From: Amia ocellicauda
Taxonomy: Eukaryota; Chordata; Actinopteri; Amiiformes; Amiidae
DNA length: 64,000 bases
Assembly: GCF_036373705.1 (NCBI RefSeq)
Contig: NC_089856.1
Span: 67,001-131,000 of the forward strand
Direction: 5' to 3'
The notes beneath the pieces are model-generated. The model had not been told where the DNA came from. It worked only from the letters and a program-made list of their open reading frames with translations, and made no database searches. Positions 32,109-45,891 of the stretch are shown one piece after another. The position numbers were made by a program, and so were the translations under genes. Every line of letters begins with the position of its first letter. Within the stretch, counting starts at the first letter, position 1.

Positions 32109-33411
32109 GTACTTCCTTTTTTTCATGCTAATCTGTTATTGGCCAAAACACATGAAATGATGCTCCAAGGGAGGACGTCCTCCCTAACCAATCAACAACT
32201 GGAATACTATATTGACATCACATTCGTCCAATGATAATTTCCAAATTTCATCTTAATTTCTCTACCACTGTATCGTACGTGAGTGTGACGAACTGGTGGT
32301 AAAGCGATAGACAGCGATAGATACAGTACCACATTAGAAAAGAGAAATTATATGTGCAAATTGCGAACCACATTTAGATTTTTCAGATTTACGTTTGTTT
32401 TTGATAATTCCAGATTTTCATGGTTTTTGTTTTTCCTTTTTAAATGAGAGGGTGTTGTGTAAACTTCCCACTGTAACGTACTGGGTGCTGTGTCACCGCT
32501 AATGGGACTGACAGGCTTCTAGTGACAAATGAGGTTCATCCCCATCCAGAGCCCTCAGTGATTAGATGTGTCTTTCCCTCTCGTTCACCTGGCCCCTATT
32601 TTATATTCATCCTTTGTGTTGTAATATGATATATGGTATCATGATATTTGTTCCTTATGGAAGATGGGGATAAACTTCGGATGCATTAACTTACCTTAGT
32701 TGTAGAATAAGTCTTCATTGGGTTGCTAGTTGGATTATTGCTACATTTGAACATAAGAACATAACATAACCTGAACATAAGAAAGTAGAGCTAAGTAGCC
32801 AACTAGTGTAAAATAACATGACGCAGTGGGTTGGTTTTCCTCCTGTCCTCCCCAATTGTCACCAGCCGCCACTGCTGCACAATGTCGTGTGAGCCCAGTT
32901 CTATGAGTGTACAGTTACACAACATTGTCAACACCCTTCGTTACAGACACAGGATGGTCTCAGCACTGGTAATGACAGACAGGAACACAGTTTTGTGGAC
33001 AGGGATTTTATTTAGTCAAACAGCCTTCTCACTGATTCTAGTATACAGGCGATTACACAGTTTCTTGGTTCAGTAGAGCACGGCTGGAATGGTCTTGATT
33101 ACTGCAGCCTCCGATGAACTCTAGAAAAAGAACGGCACAGACAAATCGGTTATAATAATAATAAAACTCAAGGTCTCTGAACCACCCTCTCTCTTTCTCC
33201 TCCTTAGAAAGATTTCTGAGAACTAATTTCCAACTCTGAACATGATCACTTAAAAACGCCTATGCAGTTCATGGGGTCTCTGTGTAAAGAACATGTTGTT
33301 GTATATTTAGTATTTATTACATATAACAACAGCAAACAGACAGCTTTTTCTGTGAAATTTAGGAACCACTGTTAAAGGCGTCTGATGCAGATAAAGCATA
33401 CAAATATTATT

Positions 33412-33452
<41 letters not shown>

Positions 33453-33475
33453 AACTTTTCAGTCTACTTACCTCA

Positions 33476-33948
33476 CTACACTTGTTTATAGAATCTGTAG
33501 ATTGGATTCTGTTCGGGACCCATTGCATCGTAGGCCAGTGCACCTACAGCTGAAACTGAAAAGAAGAGCATTAAAAGCAGATTAGTGTGGGATCAATACA
33601 GCCCTAGACTGACACAGACACAATGGGTGGCTTTCTTTATGCTGGAGTCTGTATAGAGTTTCCGAAAAGCTACATAAACCATAGCTTCAACTTTTTAAAC
33701 AATTTTAAAGACATTGTATTTTTTTAGGGCTGCCTGTTACAAGAGCTCTTGATAATTTCTGTTTACAATGTTATCTTCACATTGATGGCTGTTATTTTGG
33801 ACAAGTCTACATTGCCTTCTCAGTTCAATATTCCACTGTCAATCAATCCATTTAGGCCCAATACAGAGTTATTGACGATGATTTGTCATAGGTTTCACTT
33901 ACTGCTGTAGAGCACGCCAACGATGAACAGGATGGTCATAGTCTTCAT
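33476..33948 (-). CDS. Small predicted secreted peptide, array copy 3
   Basis: Exon 1 coding to 33948, exon 2 33472-33543, 3' exon from 33120. Predicted precursor identical to copies 1 and 2. Confidence 0.45.
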
Positions 33949-34077
33949 GGTGTCTCTGGGTGGGTCAGTGTTGTCGTGCTGAGGAGCAGAGTCTCTCTCT
34001 TTATGCAGGAGAACTCACACCTCACTCCCTCATCCTGCAGCCACAGGGGTTGTGACGTAATAGTTTGCATAATTCTG
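33949..34077 (-). promoter_or_regulatory. Core promoter of the small-peptide gene, copy 3
   Basis: Same elements as in copy 1, no visible change. Confidence 0.5.
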
Positions 34078-34615
34078 AAGCAAAGCAGCTGAGACGTGGC
34101 GTGTTGTCAAAGTGGGATCATTTCTCATCTTTCAGCAGTTTCATCAAACATCACAAAACATACAGGATATTCCAATGAGAAAGACCATTACACCAGTGTC
34201 ACATTGTTTGTGCATAAACACACTCCCATACACTAAAAGATGGCTTTCAAGTTATTCAAACACTCCGTTAAAATAACATCACTCACAGATTTATTAGGTT
34301 TAATAAATGATGGGATTTAAAGCATACCCATTCATCAAGTATATGTATGAACACTCTGTAGGAATCTGGGTCCTGTAGGAAACTCCTTACAAACAAAATC
34401 ACAATATTGGGTGGAAGCTAAAGCATTATTACAGTTGGAGAGTTATACTTCAATGGCTCTTTCCCTTCCTGAGATTGTTAAGAGGTGAATTTAATGTTCC
34501 AATACACACCTCAAGAAAATATGATCATTTTAAAGATGCTTTTATGAAAATCATTAGGAAGAAACTAAGCTATTCAAGACTGTAATCCTTAGATATGTGT
34601 GTGTGTGTATATATA

Positions 34616-35145
34616 CACTCACCTAAAGGATTATTAGGAACACCTGTTCAATTTCTCATTAATGCAATTATCTAACCAACCAATCACATGGCAGTTGCTT
34701 CAATGCATTTAGGGGTGTGGTCCTGGTCAAGACAATCTCCTGAACTCCAAACTGAATGTCTGAATGGGAAAGAAAGGTGATTTAAGCAATTTTGAGCGTG
34801 GCATGGTTGTTGGTGCCAGACGGGCCGGTCTGAGTATTTCACAATCTGCTCAGTTACTGGGATTTTCACGCACATCCATTTCTAGGGTTTACAAAGAATG
34901 GTGTGAAAAGGGAAAAACATCCAGTATGCGGATGTGGTGGAATGGGAGCTTCGTGCCCTGGATGTGCATCCCACAAATCTCCATCAACTGCAAGATGCTA
35001 TCCTATCAATATGGGCCAACATTTCTAAAGAATGCTTTGAGCACCTTGTTGAATCAATGCCATGTAGAATTAAGGCAGTTCTGAAGGCGAAAGGGGGTCA
35101 AACACAGTATTAGTATGGTGTTCCTAATAATCCTTTAGGTGAGTG
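34616..35145 (+). mobile_element. Tc1/mariner family 2, deleted copy, unit 3
   Basis: Same junction as unit 1, including the ACATCC variant. One private base (GCTTTGAGC instead of GCTTTCAGC). Confidence 0.95.
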
Positions 35146-37433
35146 TGTATATATATATATATATATATATATTATGGTTAAAATGACGTACACAGTGCAT
35201 CACTGTGATATATGATATAAAAGCTTATACATTCTGCTTGGGGGAAAAATGTTGAAAGTTAATGTAGATTAACTAAATTGCTAAATGAATGCTCAATTCA
35301 TTGTTAAATATTGAATAGTTTCTGTTTTATGCTTCTAAAAGGCTATAACGATTTTTTGGAAAGAAAAAGTAATTTGGTAAAATCATTAGAAAACTCAGCA
35401 ATGGATGCCATTCTATCACAACAAGCACACTTAGTTTAGAAGGAATTCAAAGATAATATACAATCCTTTGGTGTGAAGTTAGTTCATAATCATCACCTAA
35501 CTCCCTTTCTTTCTTCATTTCTCTGCATTCTTTATGATCACAGATGGAGAGTTATCTCTGATAGTATGTGGTCATATTTTGAAATAGTGAGCTGATGATG
35601 TGCAGTATATTTATTGCAGTACTAGTGTTATTTTGCACATGATTTGCTCCTATTATTAAGCTTAATTAAATGACATGAATACATTAATTTTAAATTTCCT
35701 GTAACGTTGTCCTGTCCTGTTTGAGACCATGCTATACCTATTATTGACTTTTCCTGTAAAGTGGCTAATACACAACCCTCATGTGTACCAACCAACCTGA
35801 GCGCCAATATTATCTGCCCAAAGGGCTACCTATGGATGTACATTTGGGCAGAGACATGATAGGCTACTTTAGTTGTCACATTTATGTAACCAAATGTTGT
35901 TCAAATTACTTTGCTCCTCAGGAAGCAAAAGGCTGTATTTGTGTGACACGTTGTACTTGCCCTGAAGATAACATCAATCAATTGTATTATATTTGAAAGT
36001 GCAAAAACTGTATGATGTTACTATGCTGGTAGAGAGGACAGCTTTAAGGCAGGGGTTCTCGAGCTTTGTCAAAGTGAGCCTCCTGGAGCAATGACAGAAA
36101 ATGGTCAAACACATTGCTCTATTGTTTTAGTAAACTATGGGGAGGCACAGTCACCTTTGCAAAATAATGTAATTATATCAATGTTTAAAACGTGGAAATG
36201 TGCTCTCCCAAAAAACAAATGTCCATTAGATCACTTTTATTGTTGACTTTTACAACTGGAAGGAAAATCGATGGAAAACATCCCATCAAATGTATACTTG
36301 AGCTATCTGGGGTAGTCCATATTCAGTTTGTACAGTACAGGAGTCCCATTACGATGGCGAATGCATTTGGCAAGTCACCAAGGTCATGCATGATCACCTG
36401 CTCTCCATCAGCAGGGCTCTGTCGATTACATTGGGTGGTCGTGGTTGCTCCTCGTCCTCAGTAACAGTGTCACTCCCTTGACAGCAGCATCCTCAGGATC
36501 AGCTGGCAACGTAAACACAGTGCAAGAGGACTCATTAGAAGAGGTATAATAGAACTTCTTCTAAATTACAACAATTCGGGGCTATTAGCTTTGCATCTTC
36601 TAGTTCTGTCAATGAATAGCTACAATACATGACCCTGTCCACAGTGCTCATTACACATTTAAATATAGCAACTACGGTGTTCCTCAATCTCCAGGTGCAG
36701 CACATCTGGTCCAAATACTCAAAATGAATTACATCAAATCCAAGATTACATATACTGTAGATGTTGAGGAGCCACTAGAATAGAGTGGCAGTTAAGTTAC
36801 TATCCTTTGAGTGTAAATTGTAGAGGGAAGATTTACTTTCATTATTTTCTTTATATTATTAATGATTTAATGTTGCTAATTCAGTTTGTCTGTAAAGCAA
36901 TCATTAGCTTGTATTTACCCTCTTCTGGGGGCTACTAATTATTAGTTCCTAATGCATTTCTGTTTTAGAGGTTATTTCAATCAGTGATTGTCTTTTGGTT
37001 ATTTAAATCGACTACTGTCTTTAGAATTATTCAATCAGCTATGGCCTTTACATTAATTAATTCAGCCACTGCTTTCCTGGATATTCAATCAGCTAAAACA
37101 GTTACACAGTATAAAGGTTGTGTGTTTTGGGGCACAGGTATTTGATTAAGGACTTACTTCAATGTCTTTGATAAACATATGCTGCCTGAAGAATACTGAC
37201 CATCACCAGTCAACACATCAAACAGTTCAACATCAGCAATAAACCTAGCTCTATGTTAATTATTATGCATGTGGTAAACTATTTTGTACAACTGTATTTT
37301 AATTAGATATAATCACTTCCAATTGATAAGACTGCAACCTCATTTATCAGCAATAAGGCTTCTCCTTTCTTCAGTTCATATGAGAGGAGAGCTCTTAGTA
37401 AACTTGTATTTATTATTTTGTGTAATAAACTTG

Positions 37434-37780
37434 TTACATAAGAACATAAGAAAGTGTCCAATTGAGAGCCCATTCGCCCCATCGTGCTCGTTTGGTGTCC
37501 ATTAATAACTAAGTGATCAAGGATCCTATCCAGTCTGTTTTTGAATATTCCCAAATTGTCTCTTCAGCCACATCACTGGGGAGTTTGTTCAGATTGTGAT
37601 GCCTCTCTGTGTGAAGAAGAGTTTCCTGTTTTCTGTCTTGAATGCCTTGAAGCCCAATTTCCATTTGTGTCCCCGGGTGCATGTCCCTGCTGATGTGGAA
37701 AAGCTCATCTGGTTTGGTGTGGTCGATGCCTTTCATGATTTTGAAGAGTTGGATCAAGTCCCCATGTAGTGTCCTCTGTT
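37434..37780 (+). mobile_element. LINE 3' tail, unit 3
   Basis: Same truncated tail, cut at the array junction. Confidence 0.8.
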
Positions 37781-39090
37781 GTACTTCCTTTTTTTCATGC
37801 TAATCTGTTATTGGCCAAAACACATGAAATGATGCTCCAAGGGAGGACGTCCTCCCTAACCAATCAACAACTGGAATACTATATTGACATCACATTCGTC
37901 CAATGATAATTTCCAAATTTCATCTTAATTTCTCTACCACTGTATCGTACGTGAGTGTGACGAACTGGTGGTAAAGCGATAGACAGTGATAGATACAGTA
38001 CCACATTAGAAAAGAGAAATTATATGTGCAAATTGCGAACCACATTTAGATTTTTCAGATTTACGTTTGTTTTTGATAATTCCAGATTTTCATGGTTTTT
38101 GTTTTTCCTTTTTAAATGAGAGGGTGTTGTGTAAACTTCCCACTGTAACGTACTGGGTGCTGTGTCACCGCTAATGAGACTGACAGGCTTCTAGTGACAA
38201 ATGAGGTTCATCCCCATCCAGAGCCCTCAGTGATTAGATGTGTCTTTCCCTCTCGTTCACCTGGCCCCTATTTTATATTCATCCTTTGTGTTGTAATATG
38301 ATATATGGTATCATGATATTTGTTCCTTATGGAAGATGGGGATAAACTTCGGATGCATTAACTTACCTTAGTTGTAGAATAAGTCTTCATTGGGTTGCTA
38401 GTTGGATTATTGCTACATTTGAACATAAGAACATAACATAACCTGAACATAAGAAAGTAGAGCTAAGTAGCCAACTAGTGTAAAATAACATGACGCAGTG
38501 GGTTGGTTTTCCTCCTGTCCTCCCCAATTGTCACCAGCCGCCACTGCTGCACAATGTCGTGTGAGCCCAGTTCTATGAGTGTACAGTTACACAAGATTGT
38601 CAACACCCTTCGTTACAGACACAGGATGGTCTCAGCACTGGTAATGACAGACAGGAACACAGTTTTGTGGACAGGGATTTTATTTAGTCAAACAGCCTTC
38701 TCACTGATTCTAGTATACAGGCGATTACACAGTTTCTTGGTTCAGTAGAGCACGGCTGGAATGGTCTTGATTACTGCAGCCTCCGATGAACTCTAGAAAA
38801 AGAACGGCACAGACAAATCGGTTATAATAATAATAAAACTCAAGGTCTCTGAACCACCCGTGACCCTCTCTCTTTCTCCTCCTTAGAAAGATTTCTGAGA
38901 ACTAATTTCCAACTCTGAACATGATCACTTAAAAACGCTTATGCAGTTCATGGGGTCTCTGTGTAAAGAACATGTTGTTGTATATTTAGTATTTATTACA
39001 TATAACAACAGCAAACAGACAGCTTTTTCTGTGAAATTTAGGAACCACTGTTAAAGGCGTCTGATGCAGATAAAGCATACAAATATTATT

Positions 39091-39125
<35 letters not shown>

Positions 39126-39148
39126 AACTTTTCAGTCTACTTACCTCA

Positions 39149-39621
39149 CTACACTTGTTTATAGAATCTGTAGATTGGATTCTGTTCGGGACCCATTGCA
39201 TCGTAGGCCAGTGCACCTACAGCTGAAACTGAAAAGAAGAGCATTAAAAGCAGATTAGTGTGGGATCAATACAGCCCTAGACTGACACAGACACAATGGG
39301 TGGCTTTCTTTATGCTGGAGTCTGTATAGAGTTTCCGAAAAGCTACATAAACCATAGCTTCAACTTTTTAAACAATTTTAAAGACATTGTATTTTTTTAG
39401 GGCTGCCTGTTACAAGAGCTCTTGATAATTTCTGTTTACAATGTTATCTTCACATTGATGGCTGTTATTTTGGACAAGTCTACATTGCCTTCTCAGTTCA
39501 ATATTCCACTGTCAATCAATCCATTTAGGCCCAATACAGAGTTATTGACGATGATTTGTCATAGGTTTCACTTACTGCTGTAGAGCACGCCAACGATGAA
39601 CAGGATGGTCATAGTCTTCAT
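39149..39621 (-). CDS. Small predicted secreted peptide, array copy 4
   Basis: Exon 1 coding to 39621, exon 2 39145-39216, 3' exon from 38792. The predicted precursor is identical to the other array copies. The 3' region has one substitution (ACAAGATTGTC for ACAACATTGTC). Confidence 0.45.
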
Positions 39622-39750
39622 GGTGTCTCTGGGTGGGTCAGTGTTGTCGTGCTGAGGAGCAGAGTCTCTCTCTTTATGCAGGAGAACTCACACCTCACTC
39701 CCTCATCCTGCAGCCACAGGGGTTGTGACGTAATAGTTTGCATAATTCTG
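39622..39750 (-). promoter_or_regulatory. Core promoter of the small-peptide gene, copy 4
   Basis: Same TATA-like box, TTACGTCA and octamer-like element as the other units. Confidence 0.5.
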
Positions 39751-40294
39751 AAGCAAAGCAGCTGAGACGTGGCGTGTTGTCAAAGTGGGATCATTTCTCA
39801 TCTTTCAGCAGAGTTTCATCAAACATCACAAAACATACAGGATATTCCAATGAGAAAGACCATTACACCAGTGTCACATTGTTTGTGCATAAACACACTC
39901 CCATACACTAAAAGATGGCTTTCAAGTTATTCAAACACTCCGTTAAAATAACATCACTCACAGATTTATTAGGTTTAATAAATGATGGGAATTAAAGCAT
40001 ACCCATTCATCAAGTATATGTATGAACACTCTGTAGGAATCTGGGTCCTGTAGGAAACTCCTTACAAACAAAATCACAATATTGGGTGGAAGCTAAAGCA
40101 TTATTACAGTTGGAGAGTTATACTTCAATGGCTCTTTCCCTTCCTGAGATTGTTAAGAGGTGAATTTAATGTTCCAATACACACCTCAAGAAAATATGAT
40201 CATTTTAAAGATGCTTTTATGAAAATCATTAGGAAGAAACTAAGCTATTCAAGACTGTAATCCTTAGATATGTGTGTGTGTGTGTGTATATATA

Positions 40295-40821
40295 CACTCA
40301 CCTAAAGGATTATTAGGAACACCTGTTCAATTTCTCATTAATGCAATTATCTAACCAACCAATCACATGGCAGTTGCTTCAATGCATTTAGGGGTGTGGT
40401 CCTGGTCAAGACAATCTCCTGAACTCCAAACTGAATGTCTGAATGGGAAAGAAAGGTGATTTAAGCAATTTTGAGCGTGGCATGGTTGTTGGTGCCAGAC
40501 GGGCCGGTCTGAGTATTTCACAATCTGCTCAGTTACTGGGATTTTCACGCACAACCATTTCTAGGGTTTACAAAGAATAGTGTGAAAAGGGAAAAACATC
40601 CAGTATGCGGATGTGGTGGAATGGGAGCTTCGTGCCCTGGATGTGCATCCCACAAATCTCCATCAACTGCAAGATGCTATCCTATCAATATGGGCCAACA
40701 TTTCTAAAGAATGCTTTCAGCACCTTGTTGAATCAATGCCATGTAGAATTAAGGCAGTTCTGAAGGCGAAAGGGGGTCAAACACAGTATTAGTATGGTGT
40801 TCCTAATAATCCTTTAGGTGA

Positions 40822-40824
<3 letters not shown>
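40295..40824 (+). mobile_element. Tc1/mariner family 2, deleted copy, unit 4
   Basis: Same deletion as the other units and the same variants as unit 2 (ACAACC, GAATAG). Followed by a long (TA)n run. Confidence 0.95.
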
Positions 40825-40882
<58 letters not shown>

Positions 40883-43141
40883 GGTTAAAATTACGTACAC
40901 AGTGCATCACTGTGATATATGATATAAAAGCTTATACATTCTGCTTGGGGGAAAAATGTTGAAAGTTAATGTAGATTAACTAAATTGCTAAATGAATGCT
41001 CAATTAATTGTTAAATATTGAATAGTTTCTGTTTTATGCTTCTAAAAGGCTATAACGATTTTTTGGAAAGAAAAAGTAATTTGATAAAATCATTAGAAAA
41101 CTCAGCAATGGATGCCATTCTATCACAACAAGCACACTTAGTTTAGAAGGAATTCAAAGATAATATACAATCCTTTGGTGTGAAGTTAGTTCATAATCAT
41201 CACCTAACTCCCTTTCTTTCTTCATTTCTCTGCATTCTTTATGATCACAGATGGAGAGTTATCTCTGATAGTATGTGGTCATATTTTGAAATAGTGAGCT
41301 GATGATGTGCAGTATATTTATTGCAGTACTAGTGTTATTTTGCACATGATTTGCTCCTATTATTAAGCTTAATTAAATGACATGAATACATTAATTTTAA
41401 ATTTCCTGTAACGTTGTCCTGTCCTGTTTGAGACCATGCTATACCTATTATTGACTTTTCCTGTAAGGTGGCTAATACACAACCCTCATGTGTACCAACC
41501 AACCTGAGCGCCAATATTATCTCCCCAAAGGGCTACCTATGGATGTACATTTGGGCAGAGACATGATAGGCTACTTTAGTTGTCACATTTATGTAACCAA
41601 ATGTTGTTCAAATTACTTTGCTCCTCAGGAAGCAAAAGGCTGTATTTGTGTGACACGTTGTACTTGCCCTGAAGATAACATCAATCAATTGTATTATATT
41701 TGAAAGTGCAAAAACTGTATGATGTTACTATGCTGGTAGAGAGGACAGCTTTAAGGCAGGGGTTCTCGAGCTTTGTCAAAGTGAGCCTCCTGGAGCAATG
41801 ACAGAAAATGGTCAAACACATTGCTCTATTGTTTTAGTAAACTATGGGGAGGCACAGTCACCTTTGCAAAATAATGTAATTATATCAATGTTTAAAACGT
41901 GGAAATGTGCTCTCCCAAAAAACAAATGTCCATTAGATCACTTTTATTGTTGACTTTTACAACTGGAAGGAAAATCGATGGAAAACATCCCATCAAATGT
42001 ATACTTGAGCTATCTGGGGTAGTCCATATTCAGTTTGTACAGTACAGGAGTCCCATTACGATGGCGAATGCATTTGGCAAGTCACCAAGGTCATGCATGA
42101 TCACCTGCTCTCCATCAGCAGGGCTCTGTCGATTACATTGGGTGGTCGTGGTTGCTCCTCGTCCTCAGTAACAGTGTCACTCCCTTGACAGCAGCATCCT
42201 CAGGATCAGCTGGCAACGTAAACACAGTGCAAGAGGACTCATTAGAAGAGGTATAATAGAACTTCTTCTAAATTACAACAATTCGGGGCTATTAGCTTTG
42301 CATCTTCTAGTTCTGTCAATGAATAGCTACAATACATGACCCTGTCCACAGTGCTCATTACACATTTAAATATAGCAACTACGGTGTTCCTCAATCTCCA
42401 GGTGCAGCACATCTGGTCCAAATACTCAAAATGAATTACATCAAATCCAAGATTACATATACTGTAGATGTTGAGGAGCCACTAGAATAGAGTGGCAGTT
42501 AAGTTACTATCCTTTGAGTGTAAATTGTAGAGGGAAGATTTACTTTCATTATTTTCTTTATATTATTAATGATTTAATGTTGCTAATTCAGTTTGTCTGT
42601 AAAGCAATCATTAGCTTGTATTTACCCTCTTCTGGGGGCTACTAATTATTAGTTCCTAATGCATTTCTGTTTTAGAGGTTATTTCAATCAGTGATTGTCT
42701 TTTGGTTATTTAAATCGACTACTGTCTTTAGAATTATTCAATCAGCTATGGCCTTTACATTAATTAATTCAGCCACTGCTTTCCTGGATATTCAATCAGC
42801 TAAAACAGTTACACAGTATAAAGGTTGTGTGTTTTGGGGCACAGGTATTTGATTAAGGACTTACTTCAATGTCTTTGATAAACATATGCTGCCTGAAGAA
42901 TACTGACCATCACCAGTCAACACATCAAACAGTTCAACATCAGCAATAAACCTAGCTCTATGTTAATTATTATGCATGTGGTAAACTATTTTGTACAACT
43001 GTATTTTAATTAGATATAATCACTTCCAATTGATAAGACTGCAACCTCATTTATCAGCAATAAGGCTTCTCCTTTCTTCAGTTCATATGAGAGGAGAGCT
43101 CTTAGTAAACTTGTATTTATTATTTTGTGTAATAAACTTGT

Positions 43142-43540
43142 TACATAAGAACATAAGAAAGTGTCCAATTGAGAGCCCATTCGCCCCATCGTGCTCGTTT
43201 GGTGTCCATTAATAACTAAGTGATCAAGGATCCTATACAGTCTGTTTTTGAATATTCCCAAATTGTCTCTTCAGCCACATCACTGGGGAGTTTGTTCAGA
43301 TTGTGACGCCTCTCTGTGTGAAGAAGAGTTTCCTGTTTTCTGTCTTGAATGCCTTGAAGCCCAATTTCCATTTGTGTCCCCGGGTGCGTGTCCCTGCTGA
43401 TGTGGAAAAGCTCATCTGGTTTGGTGTGGTCGATGCCTTTCATGATTTTGAAGAGTTGGATCAAGTCCCCATGTAGTGTCCTCTGTTCCAGGGTGAAAAG
43501 GTTCAGTTCCCTCAGTCTCTCAGTAGGACATTCCCTTGTC
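43142..43540 (+). mobile_element. LINE 3' tail, unit 4 and right array flank
   Basis: Extends past CCTCTGTT into CCAGGGTGAAAAGGTTCAGT and CTCTCAGTAGGACATTCCC, the normal continuation of this LINE tail. This defines the right breakpoint of the array. Confidence 0.8.
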
Positions 43541-45690
43541 TTACTGCCACCCTCTGTTTCCTATACATCAACCAGTTTAAAATCCATCTACATTACCCTG
43601 AATTCCTACCGCTTCCAATTTTAGGTGTAATTGATTGATTGTTCAAAACAACTTATTTTATATTTCATATTTTAAAGTTTGACATAACTGCGTAATGAAA
43701 TAAAATAAAGACGTGTTGCTGTAAAAATATTAGCATTAAGACTATATCCCAAGGTGGAAAATTGTTGGGGTCTAAATAGCGGCATAAACCCTTTCACATA
43801 GACCTTGCTGGCAAAATGGCACCAAAAAGCCGGCATACGTTTTGTGTGTAAATGGGGTAAAAAAGGTGTCTTATTAAGGTTAAATTTGAAAGAAAGGATT
43901 TCCTCTGCTCTACAGATGATTCAGTTCACAATTACAGCTTTTCAAATGCCGTAGAAGTCACAATGGGACAAGAAATGCAAATTAAAAAGTCTGTAACAAC
44001 TACAGTCTGTACAGAATTAACAGAAAAACCTAACAACAAAACAGCCCGGAGAAGAGGGACAGAGACAGTCTTCAGACGACACATACAGGTAAAGCAGTTC
44101 ATCTTCAGGAAAGATACATTTTTTTGATAGTTTGTATGTATAACTTTAAATGTATGTGATAACGCCATTTAAATTATTAATTCTGCACGTCACCTTGGAT
44201 ACATTGTAATAATAATACATACCAATCTTTTTCAATCTCAGATGTTCAATTTATAGTTTTAACTGATCCACAAGGACACAGTAACAGCATATTGGCTTGA
44301 CAAAGCAGGCAAAATAGAGACTCAATTCTTCTACCCCCCTCCCCAGTCATGTTCCCAGTCCTGACCCAACTCCAAAACAGACAAGACAAGAGTCACTGGG
44401 TGAGGACTGTGTCCATTACAGCAATCTCCTTCAACAGGCTGTGATGGCAGCAAATTATACATGTGAGTGTCCCAAAATAAATGTTTTGTTTCTTAATGTT
44501 ATACCATTTGGCCAAATGCTGATATGATAGTTGTCCTTTTTTACTTGATACACAAACATACATGGTATGACTGTACAGTATGAAAATGTTGATTCTTATT
44601 CTTCCAAGTGACTGGTATCCCGTGAAAGCTGAGATGGTGTCAATCATTCTCTGATGCGAAAAAATATATATTCTAAAATAGGGGGTGGGGGGAAGGGGAT
44701 ATTTGGTCTGAGTCATAATAAATCTCAGAAAATGCTGACAACACTGACATAGTCTGGAACCAGACAGTTTACTGATCAAAACAAAACTGAAACCATTTCA
44801 GTAGAAGCAACACACACTAGTACAGAGCTCATGTCAGGAAGTAAAAACTCTGTATAGTGTACGAATACAGAAGTATTTTATATCACTGGATCTGAATTTT
44901 ATTGTTTGATAGAACAAAAAATAGTATATACTGGATTAATAATTAAGCTGTTCTAACCAAAACAAGCCTATTTGCAAAAAAATCTGATTTGGAAAGAAGC
45001 CAGTAAACTCAGCTTTCAAATGAGTTGCACTTTTGGCGGCTATACCTCTGCACAAGAGGAATGCGTAATCAAGACGTACTGTAACATTACGCACTGGCAC
45101 ATTACGCACTGGCACAGACACAGACCACCCCGTGATGGGTAAAGCTGCCACGCGCCCACAGACTCATTTTTAGATACTGTGGAGTATTAGTTAGTAGTAT
45201 TCTTTGGCCAGTTGGGTATTTGTTTGGACACCGAGACACCTCACACAAAAACTCTCATACAGTGGGTTCTATCAACACATAAATCGGTACACTTGTTGTT
45301 GAGATGCCGCTGAAGAGATATGTGGAGATTCAGCAATCTATACATAGAGGTGCCTTCTTAATGTGATGTGAAACATGATTTTGAAAATTATAACATGCAG
45401 AAAAAACTACTTTATATTATATTGTGTAATGTGTATTGTGTTACTCTGTAAAGATTTACAGAGTTATAGGCTTTTGAAATCAGACCAGTCCTTTTAGGAG
45501 GAAATTTGATATGTTGATTAAATGAAACAAATAGCCAAAACAATTGTTTTGTATGTTCCCTTACAAGTTTAGTGAATTATTATTCACGAGTACCGTGTTG
45601 ATAATTATTTACAGTAGTAAGGAATATTCTAAACGTCAGAAACAACTAAACAGTGGCTTTCACTAGTAGACGTCATGTTATTGTGTTTCA
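43541..45690. other. 3' flank of zinc-finger gene 1, non-coding
   Basis: No gene recognised. Blocks at 43867-43960, 44000-44070, 44180-44240 and 44560-44600 align with 61045-61150, 61530-61590, 61740-61800 and 62010-62040. This flank was therefore duplicated together with the zinc-finger gene. A short direct repeat (ACATTACGCACTGGC) occurs twice near 45090. Confidence 0.65.
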
Positions 45691-45759
45691 CTTGGACGTC
45701 ACACCCAGTTTGTGCATTTCACATCTCCGGAGTGTTCTCTATATTTTTCAGAAATATTA

Positions 45760-45765
45760 TTTATT
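45760..45765 (-). terminator. AATAAA polyadenylation signal of zinc-finger gene 1
   Basis: AATAAA on the minus strand about 130 bp after the stop codon of the finger exon. Confidence 0.55.
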
Positions 45766-45891
45766 TTGGGTGCTTTAATGCCATACAAATGATAAACATT
45801 ACTGCACATTATGAAAGTACAATAACAATATACAATTATGCCCACCCAAGATTGAGAGTCATGTTTCGGTGAAACCCTTCCCACATGGGTG

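Larger units (their letters stand above)
32109..37780. repeat. Tandem array unit 3 (5672 bp)
   Basis: Shares diagnostic bases with unit 1 in the Tc1 region and just downstream. It shares others with unit 4 near its end (CTCCTTTC, GAATATTCCC). Confidence 0.95.
37781..43487. repeat. Tandem array unit 4 (5707 bp)
   Basis: Last unit. It retains CCCGTGACCCTC near 38857, as in the diverged copy near 4150, where units 1-3 have lost GTGACC. Its (TA)n tract at about 40825-40879 is the longest of the four. Its LINE tail continues past the array junction to about 43540. Confidence 0.95.

Noticed and set aside
21137-43487. CRISPR array or satellite DNA
   Set aside because: The repeat units are 5.7 kb with genes and transposons, far too long and complex for either.
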